Notes: generated from the sequence alone by a model not told the origin. Shown: positions 21,750 to 32,100, counted from the stretch's first letter. The stretch: 41,977 nt of DNA from an uncultured Collinsella sp. (GCA_900542325.1 UQMY01000021.1:1-41977); one strand, 5' to 3'. Numbers and translations: made by a program.

Positions 21750-24176
21750 ATGAATAAGATCTTCGACAACAAGCAGGAGTTTACCGAGCTCTATCGCGAT
21801 GCCGTCATGAGCATCAGTGGCAAGAGCGTCGAGGCCGCCAGCGACCTGGACCGCTTTAATGCACTGGCTAAGCTCGTGGCCGAGAAGGCACGCACCGTTG
21901 CCACCAAGAGTGACGCCCGCGTCACCGCCGAGGGCAAGAAGCGCGTGTACTACTTCTCGATCGAGTTTTTGATCGGCCGCCTGCTCGACAACTACCTGCT
22001 CAACTTTGGCGTGCGCGACATGGTCGCCGAGGCGCTCGACGACATGGGCTTTGACCTGTCCGTCATCGAGAACCAGGAGCCCGATCCGGCGCTGGGCAAC
22101 GGTGGTCTGGGCCGCCTGGCCGCATGCTTCCTGGATTCCATGGCAGCCGAGGGCATCGCCGGCTACGGCAACGGCATGCGCTACCGCTACGGCCTGTTTA
22201 AGCAGGAGATCGTCAACGGCAGTCAGGTCGAGGCCACCGACGAGTGGCTCACCCACGGCTACCCTTGGGAGGTCCGCCGTCAGGACAAGGCCGTGACCAT
22301 CAAGTTTGGTGGCCATGTTGAGGGCTTTGAGGAGAACGGCCGCACGTTCTACCGCACGGTGGACACGCAGGACATCCTGGCCGTCCCCTATGACATCCCC
22401 GTTGTGGGCTATGCCGGCGAGACCGTCAACAAGCTGCGTGTCTGGGCCGCCGAACCGGTCGAGGAGCACTTTGATCTGGAGGCCTTCAACCGCGGCGACT
22501 ATGCCCAGGCCGATGCCGAGCGCGCTGAGGCCGAGGCCATCAGCGCCATCCTCTACCCCAACGACGCCGGCGAGCACGGCCGTCTGCTGCGCCTGAAGCA
22601 GGAGTACCTGTTTGTTTCGGCCGGTATCTACAGCCTGCTCGACACCTTTGAGAAGGAGCACGGCGCGAACTGGGAGCTGCTGCCGCAGTTTGTAGCCATC
22701 CACACCAACGATACCCACCCCGCCATGTGCGGCCCCGAGCTCATGCGTATCCTCATCGACGAGAAGAAGCTCGAGTGGGATGACGCCTGGAACATCGTGA
22801 CGCAGGTCGTGAGCTACACCAACCACACCATCCTGCCCGAGGCCCTGGAGAAGTGGCCCATCGGCACGTTCTCCAAGCTCCTCCCCCGCGTGTACCAGAT
22901 CATCGACGAGATCAGCCGTCGTTGGCACGAGTCTTTCGACACCACGCAGGAGGGCTGGCAGGAGCGTCTGCGCCAGACCGCCATCCTGTGGGACGGCGAG
23001 ATTCGCATGGCCAACCTGTCTGTGATCTGCAGCCACAGCGTCAACGGCGTGGCCAAGATCCATTCCGACATCATCAAGAACATCGTGCTCAAGGACTTCT
23101 ATGCCCTGACGCCCGAGAAGTTCAACAACAAGACCAACGGCATCTCGCACCGTCGCTTCTTTGCCGAGGCCAACCCCACCTACGCCAGGCTCGTGACCGA
23201 GGCCATTGGCGATGGCTGGCTCAAAGACGCCTTTGAGCTTGAGAAACTCAGGGAGTTTAAGGACGACACCGAGTTCCTGAAGGCCGTGGGTGCCTCCAAG
23301 CGCGCCAACAAGGAGCGTCTGGCCGCCTACGTCAAGGCCGAGACCGGTCTGGTTATCGACCCCAACACCGTCTTCGATGTCCAGGTAAAGCGCTTCCACG
23401 CCTATAAGCGCCAGCTCATGAACATCATGAAGGTGATGGACATCTACAACCGTCGCATCGCCGATCCTAACTTCCACGTGACGCCGACGACCTTCATCTT
23501 TAGCGGCAAGGCTGCCTCGAGCTACACCTTTGCCAAGGAGACCATCCGCCTCATTAACTCCGTGGCCGACGTCATCAACAACGATGCCCGCGTCAACGAG
23601 GTCATGAAGGTCTGCTTTATCCCCAACTTCCGTGTGAGCAACGCTCAGCTCATCTACCCGGCCGCCGAGATCTCGGAGCAGATCTCCACGGCCGGCAAGG
23701 AGGCCTCGGGCACGTCCAACATGAAGCTCATGATGAACGGCGCCATTACGCTGGGCACCCTCGACGGCGCCAACATCGAGATCGCCGACCTGGCCGGCCG
23801 CGAGAACGAGGCCATCTTTGGCCTGACCGCTCCCGAGGTCGAGCAGCTCTGGGCATCCAACAGCTACTTTGCGTGGGATACCCTCAACGGCGACCGCGAG
23901 CGTCTGGGCCGCGTGATGGACGAGCTCAAGGACAACACCTTTGCGGGTCTTTCGGGCAACTTCGAGAGCATCTACAACGAGCTCATGAACAACAACGACC
24001 CCGACCTGGTCATGGCCGACTTCCGCAGCTACGTTGATGCATGGGAGAACCTCACGGGCAGCTACGGCGACCAGGAGACCTGGAACCGCAAGGCCCTGCT
24101 CAACACCGCCTCGAGTGGCTGGTTCTCGTCCGACCGCACCATTCGCGAGTATCGCGACGAGATCTGGCACGCATAA
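21750..24176 (+). CDS. glgP: Glycogen/starch/alpha-glucan phosphorylase
   Basis: A PLP-dependent GT35 enzyme of 808 residues that releases glucose 1-phosphate from the ends of alpha-1,4 glucan. YYFSIEFLIGRLL, NGGLGRLAACFLDS, the GYGNGMRY block and, late in the chain, KEASGTSNMKLMMNGA with the PLP lysine (Lys659) are all present. The N-terminus is short, without the phosphorylation/AMP segment of animal enzymes. AAAGGA lies 4 bases before the ATG. It sits between glgB and glgC, so breakdown and synthesis are encoded together. Confidence 0.97.
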   Translation: MNKIFDNKQEFTELYRDAVMSISGKSVEAASDLDRFNALAKLVAEKARTVATKSDARVTAEGKKRVYYFSIEFLIGRLLDNYLLNFGVRDMVAEALDDMGFDLSVIENQEPDPALGNGGLGRLAACFLDSMAAEGIAGYGNGMRYRYGLFKQEIVNGSQVEATDEWLTHGYPWEVRRQDKAVTIKFGGHVEGFEENGRTFYRTVDTQDILAVPYDIPVVGYAGETVNKLRVWAAEPVEEHFDLEAFNRGDYAQADAERAEAEAISAILYPNDAGEHGRLLRLKQEYLFVSAGIYSLLDTFEKEHGANWELLPQFVAIHTNDTHPAMCGPELMRILIDEKKLEWDDAWNIVTQVVSYTNHTILPEALEKWPIGTFSKLLPRVYQIIDEISRRWHESFDTTQEGWQERLRQTAILWDGEIRMANLSVICSHSVNGVAKIHSDIIKNIVLKDFYALTPEKFNNKTNGISHRRFFAEANPTYARLVTEAIGDGWLKDAFELEKLREFKDDTEFLKAVGASKRANKERLAAYVKAETGLVIDPNTVFDVQVKRFHAYKRQLMNIMKVMDIYNRRIADPNFHVTPTTFIFSGKAASSYTFAKETIRLINSVADVINNDARVNEVMKVCFIPNFRVSNAQLIYPAAEISEQISTAGKEASGTSNMKLMMNGAITLGTLDGANIEIADLAGRENEAIFGLTAPEVEQLWASNSYFAWDTLNGDRERLGRVMDELKDNTFAGLSGNFESIYNELMNNNDPDLVMADFRSYVDAWENLTGSYGDQETWNRKALLNTASSGWFSSDRTIREYRDEIWHA

Positions 24177-24210
24177 AGCGCGCGAGCTCCCTTTGCCGCA
24201 CGGCATTACT

Positions 24211-24241
24211 CGACGGGCGTGACAGTGCGCCGCGCCCGTCG
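24211..24241 (+). other. Hairpin between glgP and glgC
   Basis: CGACGGGCG (24211-24219) pairs with CGCCCGTCG (24233-24241) across a 13-base loop, with no T run. It lies in the 104-base gap before glgC and may define an mRNA segment boundary. Confidence 0.45.
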
Positions 24242-24280
24242 CTAATGGGTTAGGAACATCGATGACAGAAGGAGAAATCG

Positions 24281-25429
24281 ATGAGTAAGAAAGAATGCAT
24301 CGCGATGCTCCTCGCAGGAGGACAGGGCAGCCGATTGGGGGCACTCACCCAAAAGATCGCCAAACCGGCGGTTAGCTTTGGTGGCAAGTTCCGCATTATC
24401 GACTTTTCGCTGTCCAACTGCTCCAACTCGGGCATCGACACGGTGGGCGTTCTGACGCAGTACCGTCCCTACCTGCTGCATGCCTACGTGGGCTCCGGCG
24501 AGGCGTGGGATCTGGACAGCCGCGACGGCGGCGTGTCGATCCTGCCGCCGTACGAGACGCAGACCGGTGGCGCCTGGTATGCGGGCACGGCCGACGCCAT
24601 TACGCAGAACCTCGACTACATCAAGGCCAACGACCCCAAGTACGTCCTGATTCTTTCGGGCGATCACCTGTATCGCATGGACTACCGCAAGATGCTCAAG
24701 ACGCACATTGAGAACAACGCCGACCTCACGGTGAGCGTTATGCCCGTGCCGTGGGAGGAGGCCAGCCGCTTTGGCATCCTGACCACCGACCCCGAAGACG
24801 GCCGCATCACCAAGTTCACCGAGAAGCCCGAGAAGCCCGATTCGAACCTCGCATCCATGGGCATCTACATCTTCTCGGCCGACGTGCTGATCGAGGCGCT
24901 CGAGGAGGACGCTCTGGACCAGCGCTCGAGCCACGACTTTGGCAAGGACATCATCCCCAAGCTGCTCGGCGAGAACAAGCGCCTGTACAGCTACGAGTTC
25001 CACGGCTTTTGGAAGGACGTCGGCACCATCGCCAGTTTCCATGAGACCTCGATGGACCTGCTGGGCAACAACCCCGAGTTCGATCTGTTTGACAAGAACT
25101 TCCCCATCATGTCCAACATCACCACGCGTCCGCCGCACTACATTGGTCCGGACGGCCGCCTGGACGACTGCCTGGTCTCCAACGGCTGCAAGATCTACGG
25201 CACCGCTCGCCACTCGATCCTTTCGACCGATGTCATCATCGAGGAGCGCGCCGTGGTCGAGGACTCCGTGCTGCTGCCGGGTGCGCACGTTAAGAGCGGC
25301 GCGCACATCTGCCGCGCTATTTTGGGCGAGAACTCCACGGTCGAAGAGGGCGTGAAGCTCGGCTCTGTCGATACCACCAAGGATACGGCCGTCGTTGGAA
25401 ATGACGTCGTTATCGGGAAGGGGGAATGA
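24281..25429 (+). CDS. glgC: Glucose-1-phosphate adenylyltransferase, catalytic subunit
   Basis: Makes ADP-glucose from glucose 1-phosphate and ATP, the committed step of glycogen synthesis. 382 residues: an N-terminal nucleotidyltransferase fold with LLAGGQGSRLG (about residues 10-20), KPAVSFGGK, GTADAI, SGDHLYRMDY and the EKPEKP segment, then a C-terminal left-handed beta helix of hexapeptide repeats (from about residue 290). AAGGAG lies 7 bases before the ATG. GlgD follows after 4 bases. The short N-terminus, without the extra regulatory residues of enteric GlgC, fits the GlgC/GlgD type. Confidence 0.97.
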   Translation: MSKKECIAMLLAGGQGSRLGALTQKIAKPAVSFGGKFRIIDFSLSNCSNSGIDTVGVLTQYRPYLLHAYVGSGEAWDLDSRDGGVSILPPYETQTGGAWYAGTADAITQNLDYIKANDPKYVLILSGDHLYRMDYRKMLKTHIENNADLTVSVMPVPWEEASRFGILTTDPEDGRITKFTEKPEKPDSNLASMGIYIFSADVLIEALEEDALDQRSSHDFGKDIIPKLLGENKRLYSYEFHGFWKDVGTIASFHETSMDLLGNNPEFDLFDKNFPIMSNITTRPPHYIGPDGRLDDCLVSNGCKIYGTARHSILSTDVIIEERAVVEDSVLLPGAHVKSGAHICRAILGENSTVEEGVKLGSVDTTKDTAVVGNDVVIGKGE

Positions 25430-25433
25430 TCCG

Positions 25434-26561
25434 ATGATCAATCGCAAGGCCATCGGTTACATCACCGCTAACTACTCTTCGTCCTACGGCAGCGTCCTGC
25501 TCAAGGACCGCCCCATCGCGTCCGTTCCGTTTTTGGGCCGCTACCGCCTGATCGACTTCCCGCTGTCCAACATGATGAATGCCGGCATTAAGACCGTCGG
25601 CGTCGTCATGCCGGGTAACTACCGTTCGCTGATCGACCACGTGGGCTCTGGCAAGGACTGGGGCCTGGACCGCAAGAAGGGCGGCCTGTTCATGGTGCCC
25701 GGCAACGCGTATGGCACCACCAAGGGCGGCATGCGCTTCCTGCTGCGCGACATCATCTCCAACAAGACGCTGTTCCAGCGCTCGGAGAAGCCCTATGTCG
25801 TGATGATGGGCACCAACATCATCTTTAACATGGACCTCAACACCATCATCGAGGCGCACGAGAACTCTGGCGCCCAGATGACCGTGGTGTACTGCAAGGC
25901 CACGCGCAACGTCGATGACGAGACCAAGCTCGAGATTAACGAGAACGGCCGCCTGACGGGCGTGAGCGCCGGCGTCGTGTACGGCGACAACGCCTCCATG
26001 GACTGCTGCATCGTCAACCGCGAGACGCTGCTCGAGATCATCGACCACTACCAGGCCGCCGACTATCTGGACCTGCTCGAGGCACTCCAGGGCGACTTTG
26101 GCAACATCGACGTGTGCAGCTACGAGTACAAGGGCGAGGTCGTGGGCGTGTTTAGCGAGAAGTCGCTGTATCGCCGCAGCATGGACCTGCTCGACCAGAC
26201 CGTGGCCGACCAGCTCTTTGACCCCGAGCGTCCGATCCTGACCAAGGCTCACGACGTGCCGCCTTCGCGCTATGCGACCGGCAGCCACGCGTGCAACTCG
26301 ATCATCTCGGCCGGCTGCATCATCAAGGGCACCGTGCGCAACTCGATCCTGTCGCGCGGCGTCGTGGTCGAGGAAGGCGCTTCGGTGACCAACTCGATCA
26401 TCAACCAGAGCTGCATCATCAAGAGCGGCGCACGTGTCGAGAATGCCATTCTGGACAAGAACAACGTGGTCCCCACCAACACCGAGCTTCGCGGCACGCC
26501 CGAGAACATCCTGGTGCTGGGCAAGGCTCCGTTAACTTCCGACACCACCATCGTACGTTAA
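25434..26561 (+). CDS. glgD: GlgD, regulatory homologue of glucose-1-phosphate adenylyltransferase
   Basis: A 375-residue relative of GlgC in which the catalytic N-terminal GGxGxRL loop is lost: the equivalent segment reads ITANYSSSYGSVL. FLGRYRLIDFPLSNMMNAGI and the C-terminal hexapeptide beta helix remain. In Geobacillus, GlgD has little activity alone and raises that of GlgC; the same role is expected here, as a GlgC/GlgD hetero-oligomer. The start at 25434, 4 bases after the glgC stop, gives the normal N-terminus and has AAGGGGG upstream; the frame to 25395 overlaps glgC and is not needed. Confidence 0.95.
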   Translation: MINRKAIGYITANYSSSYGSVLLKDRPIASVPFLGRYRLIDFPLSNMMNAGIKTVGVVMPGNYRSLIDHVGSGKDWGLDRKKGGLFMVPGNAYGTTKGGMRFLLRDIISNKTLFQRSEKPYVVMMGTNIIFNMDLNTIIEAHENSGAQMTVVYCKATRNVDDETKLEINENGRLTGVSAGVVYGDNASMDCCIVNRETLLEIIDHYQAADYLDLLEALQGDFGNIDVCSYEYKGEVVGVFSEKSLYRRSMDLLDQTVADQLFDPERPILTKAHDVPPSRYATGSHACNSIISAGCIIKGTVRNSILSRGVVVEEGASVTNSIINQSCIIKSGARVENAILDKNNVVPTNTELRGTPENILVLGKAPLTSDTTIVR

Positions 26562-26592
26562 CGTTGGCACCGCAACATCGCTCGTAACATGT

Positions 26593-26628
26593 AGAATAGC
26601 CGCCCGGTTAGCGCCAGGCGGCTATTCT
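26593..26628 (+). other. Strong hairpin between glgD and glgA
   Basis: A perfect 12-bp stem (26593-26604 with 26617-26628) around a 12-base loop, 24 bases before the glgA start. There is no T run after it. It could slow or cut the transcript, or shield the upstream mRNA. Confidence 0.6.
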
Positions 26629-26651
26629 CGAATTGCAACATGGGAGACAAT

Positions 26652-28982
26652 ATGGCTGATTCCAGCAAAAAGATGCAGATCGTGTTTGCCTCGGCCGAGT
26701 GCGCACCGTTTGTGAAGACCGGTGGCCTGGGCGACGTGGCAGGCTCGCTGCCCGCGGCGCTTGTGCGCGCCGGCGCCGAAGTTATCGTGATGGTACCCAA
26801 GTACGCCACCATCAAGGACGAGTACAAGGCGCAGATGGAGCACTTCTCCGATTTTTACGTGAGTCTGGGCTGGCGCAACGAGTACTGCGGGCTCGAGAAG
26901 CTCGAGCACGACGGCGTCACCTATATGTTCATCGACAACGAGCGCTACTTTGCGCGCGACTATCCGTACGGCTTCTTTGACGACGGCGAGCGCTTTGCGT
27001 TCTTCTCCAAGGCCATCACCGAGAGCCTGCAGCACCTGCCCGAGGGCTTTGAGTGCGACATCCTGCACTGCAACGACTGGCAGACGGCACTGGCGCCCGT
27101 GTTTTTGCGCGAGTTCTACCAGGGCCTGCCGCTGTACGACCGCGTCAAGACTGTGTTCTCGATCCACAACGTGGCGTTCCAAGGTCAGTTTAGCGACACC
27201 GTGATGGAGGACATCCTGGGTGTGGCGCATATTCCCGCGGCCGCCTCGCAGCTGCGTTGCGACGCCTGCAGCGTCAACTACATGTTGGGCGCGCTGCGCT
27301 ATGCCGACGCCATTACCACGGTGAGCCCCACCTATGCCAACGAGATCCAGACGCCCGAATTTGGCGAGGGCCTGGACGGCGTTCTACGCGAGCGCTCCTA
27401 CGCGCTGCAGGGCATTTTGAATGGCATCGACGTCGCGGGCTTTGACCCGGCGACCGACAAGCGCATTGCCGCCAACTACACGGTAGAGGATCGCTCCGGC
27501 AAGGCCGTGTGCAAGGCCAAGCTGCAGGAAGAGCTGGGGCTCGAGGTTCGCGACGACCGCCCGCTTATGGTCATGGTCACGCGTCTGACGCGCCAGAAGG
27601 GCATGGACCTGGTCATGTACGCGCTCGACCGCATCCTGGCCGGCGGCGTGCAGGTGGCGGTGCTGGGCACCGGCGACCGCGACTACGAGGACGGCCTGCG
27701 CTACTTCCAGGACAAGTACCCCGGCACCATGGCCGCACGCATCGAGTTTGACCCGGCGCTGTCGCAGCGCATGTATGCCGCCGCCGACATGTTCCTGATG
27801 CCTTCGAAGTTTGAGCCCTGCGGCCTGTCGCAGATCATCGCCATGCGTTATGGCACCCTGCCCATCGTGCGCGAGACCGGTGGCCTGAAGGACACTGTGA
27901 TCCCGTACAACGAGTTTACCGGCGAGGGCACGGGCTTCTCGTTTAGCAACTTTAACGGCGACGAGATGGGCGATGCGGTATTCCGCGCGGCGCGTCTGTT
28001 CTGGGATAACCGTGACGCCTGGAACCAGCTGGTCACGCAGGCCATGAGCCAGGACTTTAGCTGGACGCGCTCGGCCGACAAGTATCTGGACCTGTACTTC
28101 TTTATGCATCCGGAGATTGAGAGGCCGGCGTCTGTTGTCGACGAGCCTGAGGCTGTTGCTGAGCCGGTGGCCGCTGAGCCGGAGCCCAAAGCCAAGGCCG
28201 AGGAGAAGCCGGTTGAGGCTGAGCCCGCAAAGGCCGAGCCTGAGGTGAATGCTGAGACTGCTCCTGCGGCAAAGGCAGAGGTCAAGCCTGCCGCGAAGCC
28301 TGCCGCCAAGAAGACCACAACCCGCAAGACGACCGCCAAGAAGGCTACGACGACAAAGGCCGCTGCCACCAAGGCCGCCGCAGCAAAGACGACTGCTGCC
28401 AAGGCAACGACCACGCGCAAGCGCACGACCGCCGCTGCCAAGAAGGCCGCAGAAGCCGAGGCTGCTCCCAAGGTAAAGGCCGAGGTCGCCGTCGAGGCTC
28501 CGGCCAAGACCACTGCCAAGAAGACGACCGCGTCCAAGACCACGACCGCCAAGAAGGCAACGGCAGCCAAGAAGACCACGGCTACGAAATCGACGACCAC
28601 GAAGGCTGCCGCAAAGTCGGCTGCCAAAGTCGAGGAGACGTCCGCCGAGTCCAAGGCCGAGGCAACCGTCGAGGCCAAGCCGGCCGCCAAGGCCACCACG
28701 CGCAAGCGCACTACGACGACGGCCAAGAAGACCACAACCAAGGCCGCTGCTCCCAAGGCGGAGGCTAAGGTCGAGGCCAAGCCCGCAGTAAAGGCCAAGC
28801 CGATACCGAAGGCATCCGAGGCCAAGTCCGCTGCCGTCAAAGAGGAGCCCAAGGCCGAGGTAAAGGCCAAGCCCGAGCCCGCCAAGAAGGCCCCGGTCTC
28901 CCCCGCCGCCGCGACCGAGGAAAAGGCTCCGACCAAGAAGACCTCCGTCCGCAAGGCAACGGCCACCCGCAAGCGCCGCTAG
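26652..28982 (+). CDS. glgA: Glycogen synthase with long H1-like C-terminal tail
   Basis: An ADP-glucose-dependent GT5 glucosyltransferase that extends alpha-1,4 chains. The catalytic part covers about residues 1-487: KTGGLGDVAGSLP (Lys22) at the N-terminus, HCNDWQTAL, TVSPTYANEI, TRLTRQKGMDL, and SKFEPCGLSQI with the conserved Glu near residue 390. The remaining ~290 residues are low complexity. An acidic Glu/Pro/Ala section comes first, then Lys/Ala/Thr blocks such as KKTTTRKTTAKKAT and TTRKRTT, alternating with acidic patches and ending RKRR. This makes the protein about 776 residues against roughly 480 normally. ATG 26652 is chosen over 26640 because GGGAGA lies just before it. Confidence 0.95.
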   Translation: MADSSKKMQIVFASAECAPFVKTGGLGDVAGSLPAALVRAGAEVIVMVPKYATIKDEYKAQMEHFSDFYVSLGWRNEYCGLEKLEHDGVTYMFIDNERYFARDYPYGFFDDGERFAFFSKAITESLQHLPEGFECDILHCNDWQTALAPVFLREFYQGLPLYDRVKTVFSIHNVAFQGQFSDTVMEDILGVAHIPAAASQLRCDACSVNYMLGALRYADAITTVSPTYANEIQTPEFGEGLDGVLRERSYALQGILNGIDVAGFDPATDKRIAANYTVEDRSGKAVCKAKLQEELGLEVRDDRPLMVMVTRLTRQKGMDLVMYALDRILAGGVQVAVLGTGDRDYEDGLRYFQDKYPGTMAARIEFDPALSQRMYAAADMFLMPSKFEPCGLSQIIAMRYGTLPIVRETGGLKDTVIPYNEFTGEGTGFSFSNFNGDEMGDAVFRAARLFWDNRDAWNQLVTQAMSQDFSWTRSADKYLDLYFFMHPEIERPASVVDEPEAVAEPVAAEPEPKAKAEEKPVEAEPAKAEPEVNAETAPAAKAEVKPAAKPAAKKTTTRKTTAKKATTTKAAATKAAAAKTTAAKATTTRKRTTAAAKKAAEAEAAPKVKAEVAVEAPAKTTAKKTTASKTTTAKKATAAKKTTATKSTTTKAAAKSAAKVEETSAESKAEATVEAKPAAKATTRKRTTTTAKKTTTKAAAPKAEAKVEAKPAVKAKPIPKASEAKSAAVKEEPKAEVKAKPEPAKKAPVSPAAATEEKAPTKKTSVRKATATRKRR

Positions 28983-29018
28983 TACGCAGACGATTCAAAA
29001 CCTCATCAAACCCTAAGC

Positions 29019-29050
29019 AAGGGGCGCTCCAACTGGGTGCCCCTTCTCTG
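29019..29050 (+). terminator. Probable terminator after glgA
   Basis: AAGGGGCGC (29019-29027) pairs with GTGCCCCTT (29037-29045) including one G-T pair, followed by a mixed pyrimidine run CTCT rather than pure T. It lies 37 bases past the glgA stop and would separate the glg operon from the next gene. Confidence 0.55.
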
Positions 29051-29058
29051 TAGGTAGT

Positions 29059-29113
29059 GGTAAAACGATTTTCTAGGACAACCGTTCGCCGATGGTAAAC
29101 GGATGTTGTTTAT
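29059..29113. promoter_or_regulatory. Operator-like sites upstream of the GH13-GH77 gene
   Basis: Two sites. GGTAAAAC followed by GATTTTC (29059-29073) has AAAA-CGA-TTTT symmetry, like palindrome 1 near glgB. TAAAC-N7-GTTTA (29096-29112), preceded by GG, is the second. A possible -10, TATACT, lies at 29133-29138 but has no convincing -35, as expected if an activator or repressor works here. The GGTAAAAC/GGTAAAC half-sites match those of the glgB upstream region. Confidence 0.5.
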
Positions 29114-29198
29114 ACAGCCTGTGTACAACAGATATACTTACAACTTGTGCGTAAAGCCATGGCCCGCAGGCCGTGATTCTATTGAACTGGACCGTATT

Positions 29199-32100
29199 AT
29201 GAGATTGATACACAACAGCCGTCTTCCGCAGTTTCGCACTCCGTTTGGCGCTGTGACCACTGGAACTACCCTTTCGCTCTCCGTGATTCTGGAGGATGCC
29301 GACCCCAACCAGGCAACGCTTACGCTGCGCACCTGGGTCGATGAGATCGGTGAGTCTCGGTATCCCATGACGCACGAGGGCGACGGCATTTATACCGTAG
29401 AGCTTGAGTGTACCGAGTCCTGTCTTATCTGGTACAGCTTTATCTGCAATATCGAGGGCCAGCCCGAGGTCCGCTTGGGCGCACCGCAGGGTCGCACCGG
29501 TGGCGAGGGCGTAACTTACGACTACGCCGAGGTGCCGTCCTTCCAGATTACCGTCTATAAGCACCGCGAAGTGCGTCCCGAGTGGTACGAGCGTGGCATG
29601 GTGTACCAGATCTTCCCCGACCGCTATGCCCGCGACGAAAACTGGCGCGAGCGCACGCTGGCCGAAGTCGAAAAACCGCGCAACGGAATCCAGCGCCGCA
29701 TGATCGAGGACTGGAACGAGTCGCCCGTATACGAGCGCGCCGAGGACGGCTCCATCAAGACCTGGGACTTCTACGGCGGCTCGCTCAAGGGCATCCAAAA
29801 TGACCTGCCCCGCATCGCGGAGCTGGGCTTTACGGCCATCTACCTCAACCCCATCTTTGAGGCCGCGAGCAACCACCGCTACGACACGGCTGACTACACC
29901 AAGATCGACCCAATCCTGGGCACCGAGCAGGACTTTACCGAGTTGTGTGAAGCGGCCGAGAAGCTCGGCATTTCTATTATCCTGGACGGCGTCTTTAACC
30001 ACACGGGTGACGACTCGATCTACTTTAACCGCTACGGAAACTATCCCGGCGTCGGTGCGTGGCAGAGCGAGGACTCGCCGTGGCGCGATGCGTTTACCTT
30101 CCATGAGGACGGTACGTATGACTGCTGGTGGGGCGTGGGCAACATGCCCGCCATCAACGAGAATTCCGAGCTGGTGCGCGAAAAGCTTCTAGGCAAGGAC
30201 GGCGTTATCCGTAAGTGGCTGCGCGCCGGTGCCCATGGCTGGCGCTTGGACGTGGCCGACGAGCTTTCCGATGACTTCCTAGCCGATATCAAGACCGCCG
30301 TGCTCGAGGAAAAACCCGACGCACTGCTGCTCGGCGAAGTCTGGGAGGACGCCTCCAACAAGATCAGCTATGGCCATCTGCGTCGCTACCTGCAGGGATC
30401 GGAACTCGACTCCGCCATGGATTACCCCTTCCGCGACATGGTCATCGGCTTTTTGATGGGCTACAAAAACGCCTACCAAGCTGCCGAGGATATCGAGACC
30501 CTACGCGAGAACTATCCGCGTGAGGCCCTGTCTTGCGCGCTCAACCTGCTGTCGAGCCACGACCGTCCGCGCATCATCTCTGTGCTCGGCGGCGGCCCTG
30601 ATGAATCGCAGCTGCCCGAGTGCGAGCGCAGCAAATGGCGTCTGGACGAGAACGCAATGGGCCTGGCCAAGAGCCGTTTTTGGCTCGCGACGCTCATGCA
30701 AATGACGTTCCCGGGCGTTCCCTCAATCTATTACGGTGACGAGTACGGGTTGGAGGGTCTCACCGATCCGGGCAATCGCCGCACCCTGCCGACCAAGGAC
30801 CAACTGCACGACTTCGACACGCTGGCTATTGTCAAAAACGCCTCCGCCGTACGCCGCGCACTACCGTTTATGATCGACGGCGAGATCAAGGCCTTCGCAC
30901 TCAACGACGAGGTGCTGGCATACAACCGCACGGGCAAGGATGGCGAGTCCGCGACGGTTATCATCAACCGTAGTCTGCGCAATTCGCACTGCGTGACGAT
31001 TCCGGCGCTCGGCGAATGCGCGAGTGACGTGATCAGCGGCCGCGAGTGCGAGATCCACAACGGTACGGTCACGCTCGATCTGTATCCGCTGGGCTCGTCG
31101 ATCATCTATCACCATGCCGAGCAGCGTCTGCAGGAGCCGCTCGATCACGGCGCGGGCGTCGTGTGCCACATCACCTCGGTGCCCACCGACGACGGCAAGC
31201 CTGGCACAATCGGTGCGCCCACGCGTCGCTTTATTGACCACCTGGCCGCCATGGGCATGCGCTACTGGCAAGTTCTGCCCGTCAATCCCACGGACTTCTT
31301 CCGCTCCCCCTATGCCGGTCCTTCGGCCTTTGCAGGCAATATCGACCTGCTGCCCGAGAGCCACGAGGAGCTAGCTGCGGACTTTGCCACCTGGAAGACC
31401 CGCGGCGGCGAGGATGCCGACCCGCTGTACACGGCGTTTAAACATCGCAATGCCGATTGGCTCGAGAAATACTGCGTCTACATGGCCGTTAAAAAGTACT
31501 TTGAGGGCGAATCGCGCCACGATTGGCCGGCAGATGTTGCGCGCTACAACGAGCATCTGATTGACGACAAGCGCTTCCACGACGAGGCCGAGCTTCAGGC
31601 GTACATGCAGTATCGCTTTGACCTGGCTTGGTGCGAGCTTATGAACTATGCGCACAAGAAGGGCATCGAGGTCATCGGCGATATCCCTATGTACGTGTCC
31701 GACGATTCGGCAGATGCGTGGAGCGAACCCGAGAATTTCTGGCTATCCGATACCGGCAAGGCAATCGAGATCTCCGGTGCGCCGCCCGATAACTTTGCGC
31801 CCGAGGGCCAGGTGTGGGGCAACCCGACGTTCCGCTGGGACCACATGAAGCAGAATGGCTATGGCTGGTGGATGGATCGCCTGCGTCGCGCGTTCTCGCT
31901 CTACGACCGCGTGCGTCTGGATCACTTCCTGGGATTCCACAGCTACTTTAGCATTCCTGCGGGCAAGGCCTGCGCCGACGGTCGTTGGCTGGCGGGACCG
32001 GGCAAAGACCTGTTCCAGACCGCCTACGACGAGCTGGGTCCGCTCAACTTTATCGCTGAGGACTTGGGCTATCTGACGCCTGGCGTTCGTGCCATGGCTT

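Noticed and set aside
19382..24344. Very long minus-strand open frames (758 and 904 codons) opposite glgB and glgP
   Set aside because: They are mirror frames of GC-rich coding sequence with strong codon bias. Their peptides are His/Val/Leu/Gly-rich without motifs, while the plus-strand frames are clear glgB and glgP.
28110..28979. Separate histone-like gene fused by a missed stop after glgA
   Set aside because: The frame runs without a break from the synthase, and no internal start with a ribosome site stands out at the junction. GlgB shows the same kind of tail, which supports a real extension.
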